From Methylophilus sp. QUAN (GTDB lineage Bacteria > Pseudomonadota > Gammaproteobacteria > Burkholderiales > Methylophilaceae), in assembly GCF_015354445.1 (NCBI RefSeq), contig NZ_JADKYT010000002.1:124001-188000 (forward strand): 64,000 nucleotides of DNA, written 5' to 3'. Below, one piece after another: positions 62,637-64,000 of this stretch. The notes beneath the pieces are model-generated. The model saw nothing but the letters and a program-made list of their open reading frames with translations. It ran no database searches and was not told the DNA's origin. The first letter of the stretch is position 1. Every line of letters starts with the position of its first letter. The translations under genes and the position numbers were made by a program.

Positions 62637-63034
62637 GCAAGCCGTTTATTGATAGCAATGTGATCTTATATTTGCTATCTGGCGATGTGAGTAAGGCAGA
62701 CAAAGCAGAAGCGATGATTGCAACGGGTGGCACGATTAGCGTCCAAGTGCTTAATGAAGTGACCTCGGTTTGCCACAAAAAATTAAAAATGGATTGGGTT
62801 GAGATTGGGGCTGTTTTAGAGGCTATCAAAGCTAATCTGCAAGTTGTTCCACTCACTGAGAAAACGCACGCGTTAGCTGTGCAAATTTGCCAACTCCACC
62901 AATTGTCATTTTACGATGCGCATATTTGCGCGGCGGCAATTGATGCAGGTGCTACCACATTACTGTCTGAGGACATGCAGGATGGCATGGTGATTGATGG
63001 TATGGCGATAAAAAATCCCTTTAATGGTTTTTAG
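62633..63034 (+). CDS. vapC: PIN-domain ribonuclease toxin VapC
   Basis: 133 residues from a GTG at 62633 that overlaps the vapB stop (GTGA). PIN residues visible: Asp-7 in FIDSNVILY, Glu in 'VLNEV' (about 43), and the later Asp pair in 'LSFYDAHICAAAIDAGATTLLSEDMQDG'. Mg-dependent RNA cleavage is the family activity. Coupled with the antitoxin. Confidence 0.9.
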   Translation: MSKPFIDSNVILYLLSGDVSKADKAEAMIATGGTISVQVLNEVTSVCHKKLKMDWVEIGAVLEAIKANLQVVPLTEKTHALAVQICQLHQLSFYDAHICAAAIDAGATTLLSEDMQDGMVIDGMAIKNPFNGF

Positions 63035-63070
63035 AAGTAACAGCCAAGTGATTTAACTATCATTAACCCC

Positions 63071-63092
63071 TAATGACTTTTTAAAGTTATTA
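63071..63092. repeat. Near-perfect hairpin just before the small ORF
   Basis: TAATGACTTT, TT, AAAGTTATTA: 10-bp arms with one G-T wobble. It sits directly upstream of the AAGGAG of the 14-codon ORF and could affect its translation or be the end of vapC transcription (no T-run). Confidence 0.4.
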
Positions 63093-63103
63093 AGGAGCCA
63101 ACC

Positions 63104-63148
63104 ATGCGTGCTCTAACCATATTCATATTTCGGAATCATGACACCTAA
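63104..63148 (+). CDS. Possible 14-codon leader ORF
   Basis: ATG to TAA encoding MRALTIFIFRNHDT, with AAGGAG seven bases upstream, the best ribosome site in this area. It lies 161 bases before the HflX gene. No family recognised. A short ORF with a good site may be a regulatory leader, or just a remnant; the case rests on the Shine-Dalgarno only. Confidence 0.35.
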   Translation: MRALTIFIFRNHDT

Positions 63149-63309
63149 CCTTAAGGTGCTAGTTGAGCGCGAGCGCATTTCGGCTATCCGCGCCACTCGA
63201 TCATACTCACTACTGTGATCTATCAAACTTTATCTAATCACCTATAGCGGTGGTTTCTGCATTTGCGAGTACTATCTGCCCTCTATCATTCAAGAAGTGT
63301 TGTTCCCTC

Positions 63310-64000
63310 ATGCAAAGTGAAGTTAAAGAGCCCGTCAGCCATGCCGTTGTGGCGGCCGTGCAACTGCCAAATGTCAGCGATATGGAGTTTGAAGCTTCGC
63401 TGAATGAACTGCGCGAACTGGCAAAAACACTGGGTTACAAGGTGGTGCACACGTTTGTGCAAAAGCGTCAGGGCTTTGATATTACTGGCTATCTTGGGGT
63501 GGGCAAGCGCGAAGAGATCCGTGAGTATGTGCGCAGTGTGGCTGAGCAGAGTGAGTTGCAGGCATTTAATAGCGCGGTTCCTCCTATTGAAGCGGTGCTG
63601 GTAGACCACGAAATTTCGCCGTCGCAGGCGCGCAATCTGGAGTTAGAAGTCGGTTGCGAGGTGATGGACCGCACCATGGTGATTTTGGAGATTTTTCACC
63701 GCAATGCCCGCTCACGTGCGGCGCGTGCGCAGGTGGAGATTGCGCGGTTGGGCTATATGGCGCCGCGTTTGCGCGAGGCGGCGAAGCTGGCGGGGCCGCA
63801 AGGGCGGCAACGTAGTGGCGCCGGTGGGCGCGGGGCGGGCGAGTCGCATACTGAGCTGGATAGACGCAAGATTCGTGACCGGATTGCCGAGCTGCAACAA
63901 GAAATTATTGTGATGGATGGCGAGCGCAGGACGCAGCGCGCGCGACGACAAGAGCGGCAGACAATGGCGAGTGTGGCGCTGGTTGGTTATACCAATGCCG
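63310..64000 (+). CDS. hflX: HflX-family ribosome-associated GTPase, 5' part
   Basis: The frame is open from ATG 63310 to the window end (230 residues). HflX N-terminal domain features: 'LAKTLGYKVVHTFVQKRQGFDITGYLGVGKREEI', 'VLVDHEISPSQARNLELEVGCEVMDRTMVILEIFHRNARS', 'GGRGAGESHTELDRRKIRDRIAEL', and the G domain starts with VALVGYTNA, where the window cuts it. HflX splits stalled ribosomes. hfq, its usual upstream neighbour, is absent here, so this may be a second HflX form. The Shine-Dalgarno is weak. Confidence 0.9.
   Translation, partial: MQSEVKEPVSHAVVAAVQLPNVSDMEFEASLNELRELAKTLGYKVVHTFVQKRQGFDITGYLGVGKREEIREYVRSVAEQSELQAFNSAVPPIEAVLVDHEISPSQARNLELEVGCEVMDRTMVILEIFHRNARSRAARAQVEIARLGYMAPRLREAAKLAGPQGRQRSGAGGRGAGESHTELDRRKIRDRIAELQQEIIVMDGERRTQRARRQERQTMASVALVGYTNA

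Noticed and set aside
1-64000. CRISPR array, tRNA, rRNA or prophage genes
   Set aside because: No regularly spaced repeats, cloverleaf-like sequences, rRNA-like blocks or phage structural genes were found on reading; a dedicated RNA scan was not possible.

Overview
The window looks like a chromosomal stretch of a Gram-negative betaproteobacterium. Gene content (Tad pilus, assimilatory nitrate genes with a PP2C-kinase, RND pumps, LLM flavin oxygenases with a peptide-type ABC importer) fits a methylotroph of the Methylophilaceae, but this placement is an inference from gene content and style, not from a marker gene. No rRNA, tRNA, CRISPR array or prophage was recognised.

Layout. (1) 1-8240, plus strand: the end of an LLM flavin monooxygenase gene, a complete peptide/nickel-type ABC importer (binding protein, two permeases, one double ATPase) and two further LLM monooxygenases, closed by an intrinsic terminator; probably organosulfur (sulfonate-like) scavenging. 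(2) 8333-19391, minus strand: a complete Tad/Flp type IVc pilus locus that reads flp, prepilin peptidase, rcpC, secretin, small lipoprotein, Tad-domain protein, two TadE-like pseudopilins, tadZ, tadA, tadB, tadC, tadD. The 54-residue Flp pilin is encoded at 19221-19385. A Fur-box-like site lies upstream. (3) 19937-23626: a zinc-ribbon membrane protein of unknown function, and a detoxification module (MFS exporter plus old yellow enzyme) divergent from an ArsR-type regulator across a perfect 13-bp inverted repeat.

(4) 23772-47076, minus strand: nitrate assimilation in two transcription units. The first is nirB1-nirD1-nasA1, where nasA1 is fused to a CysJ-like flavoprotein reductase. The second is nrtA-nrtB-nrtD-porin-cobA-nirB2-narK-PP2C/kinase-nirD2-nasA2, where nasA2 carries a C-terminal BFD-like [2Fe-2S] domain. 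nasR (nitrate-sensing NIT domain plus ANTAR RNA-binding domain) sits just upstream of the second unit. Both units are preceded by a sigma-54 type -24/-12 element, an NtrC-like inverted repeat further upstream, and a leader that can fold either as an ANTAR-type hairpin with a hexaloop carrying A1 and G4 or as a strong overlapping intrinsic terminator. This matches the logic known from Klebsiella nasF: nitrogen limitation through NtrC/sigma-54, and nitrate through NasR antitermination.

(5) 47238-61576: two complete tripartite RND efflux cassettes, one on each strand, with a CPA2 cation/proton antiporter and a TetR regulator between them; the TetR gene diverges from the second cassette over a 12-bp inverted repeat. 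(6) 61730-64000: a DUF2726 membrane-anchored protein, a REP-like hairpin next to a truncated REP-associated transposase (RAYT) remnant, a VapB/VapC toxin-antitoxin pair with its own operator-like repeat, a possible 14-codon leader ORF, and the start of an HflX-family GTPase cut by the window edge.

The strongest observations are the paired sigma-54/NasR leaders, the doubled nitrate/nitrite reductase sets with different electron inputs, and a well placed Shine-Dalgarno plus ATG inside the nasA1-reductase fusion exactly at the domain junction.
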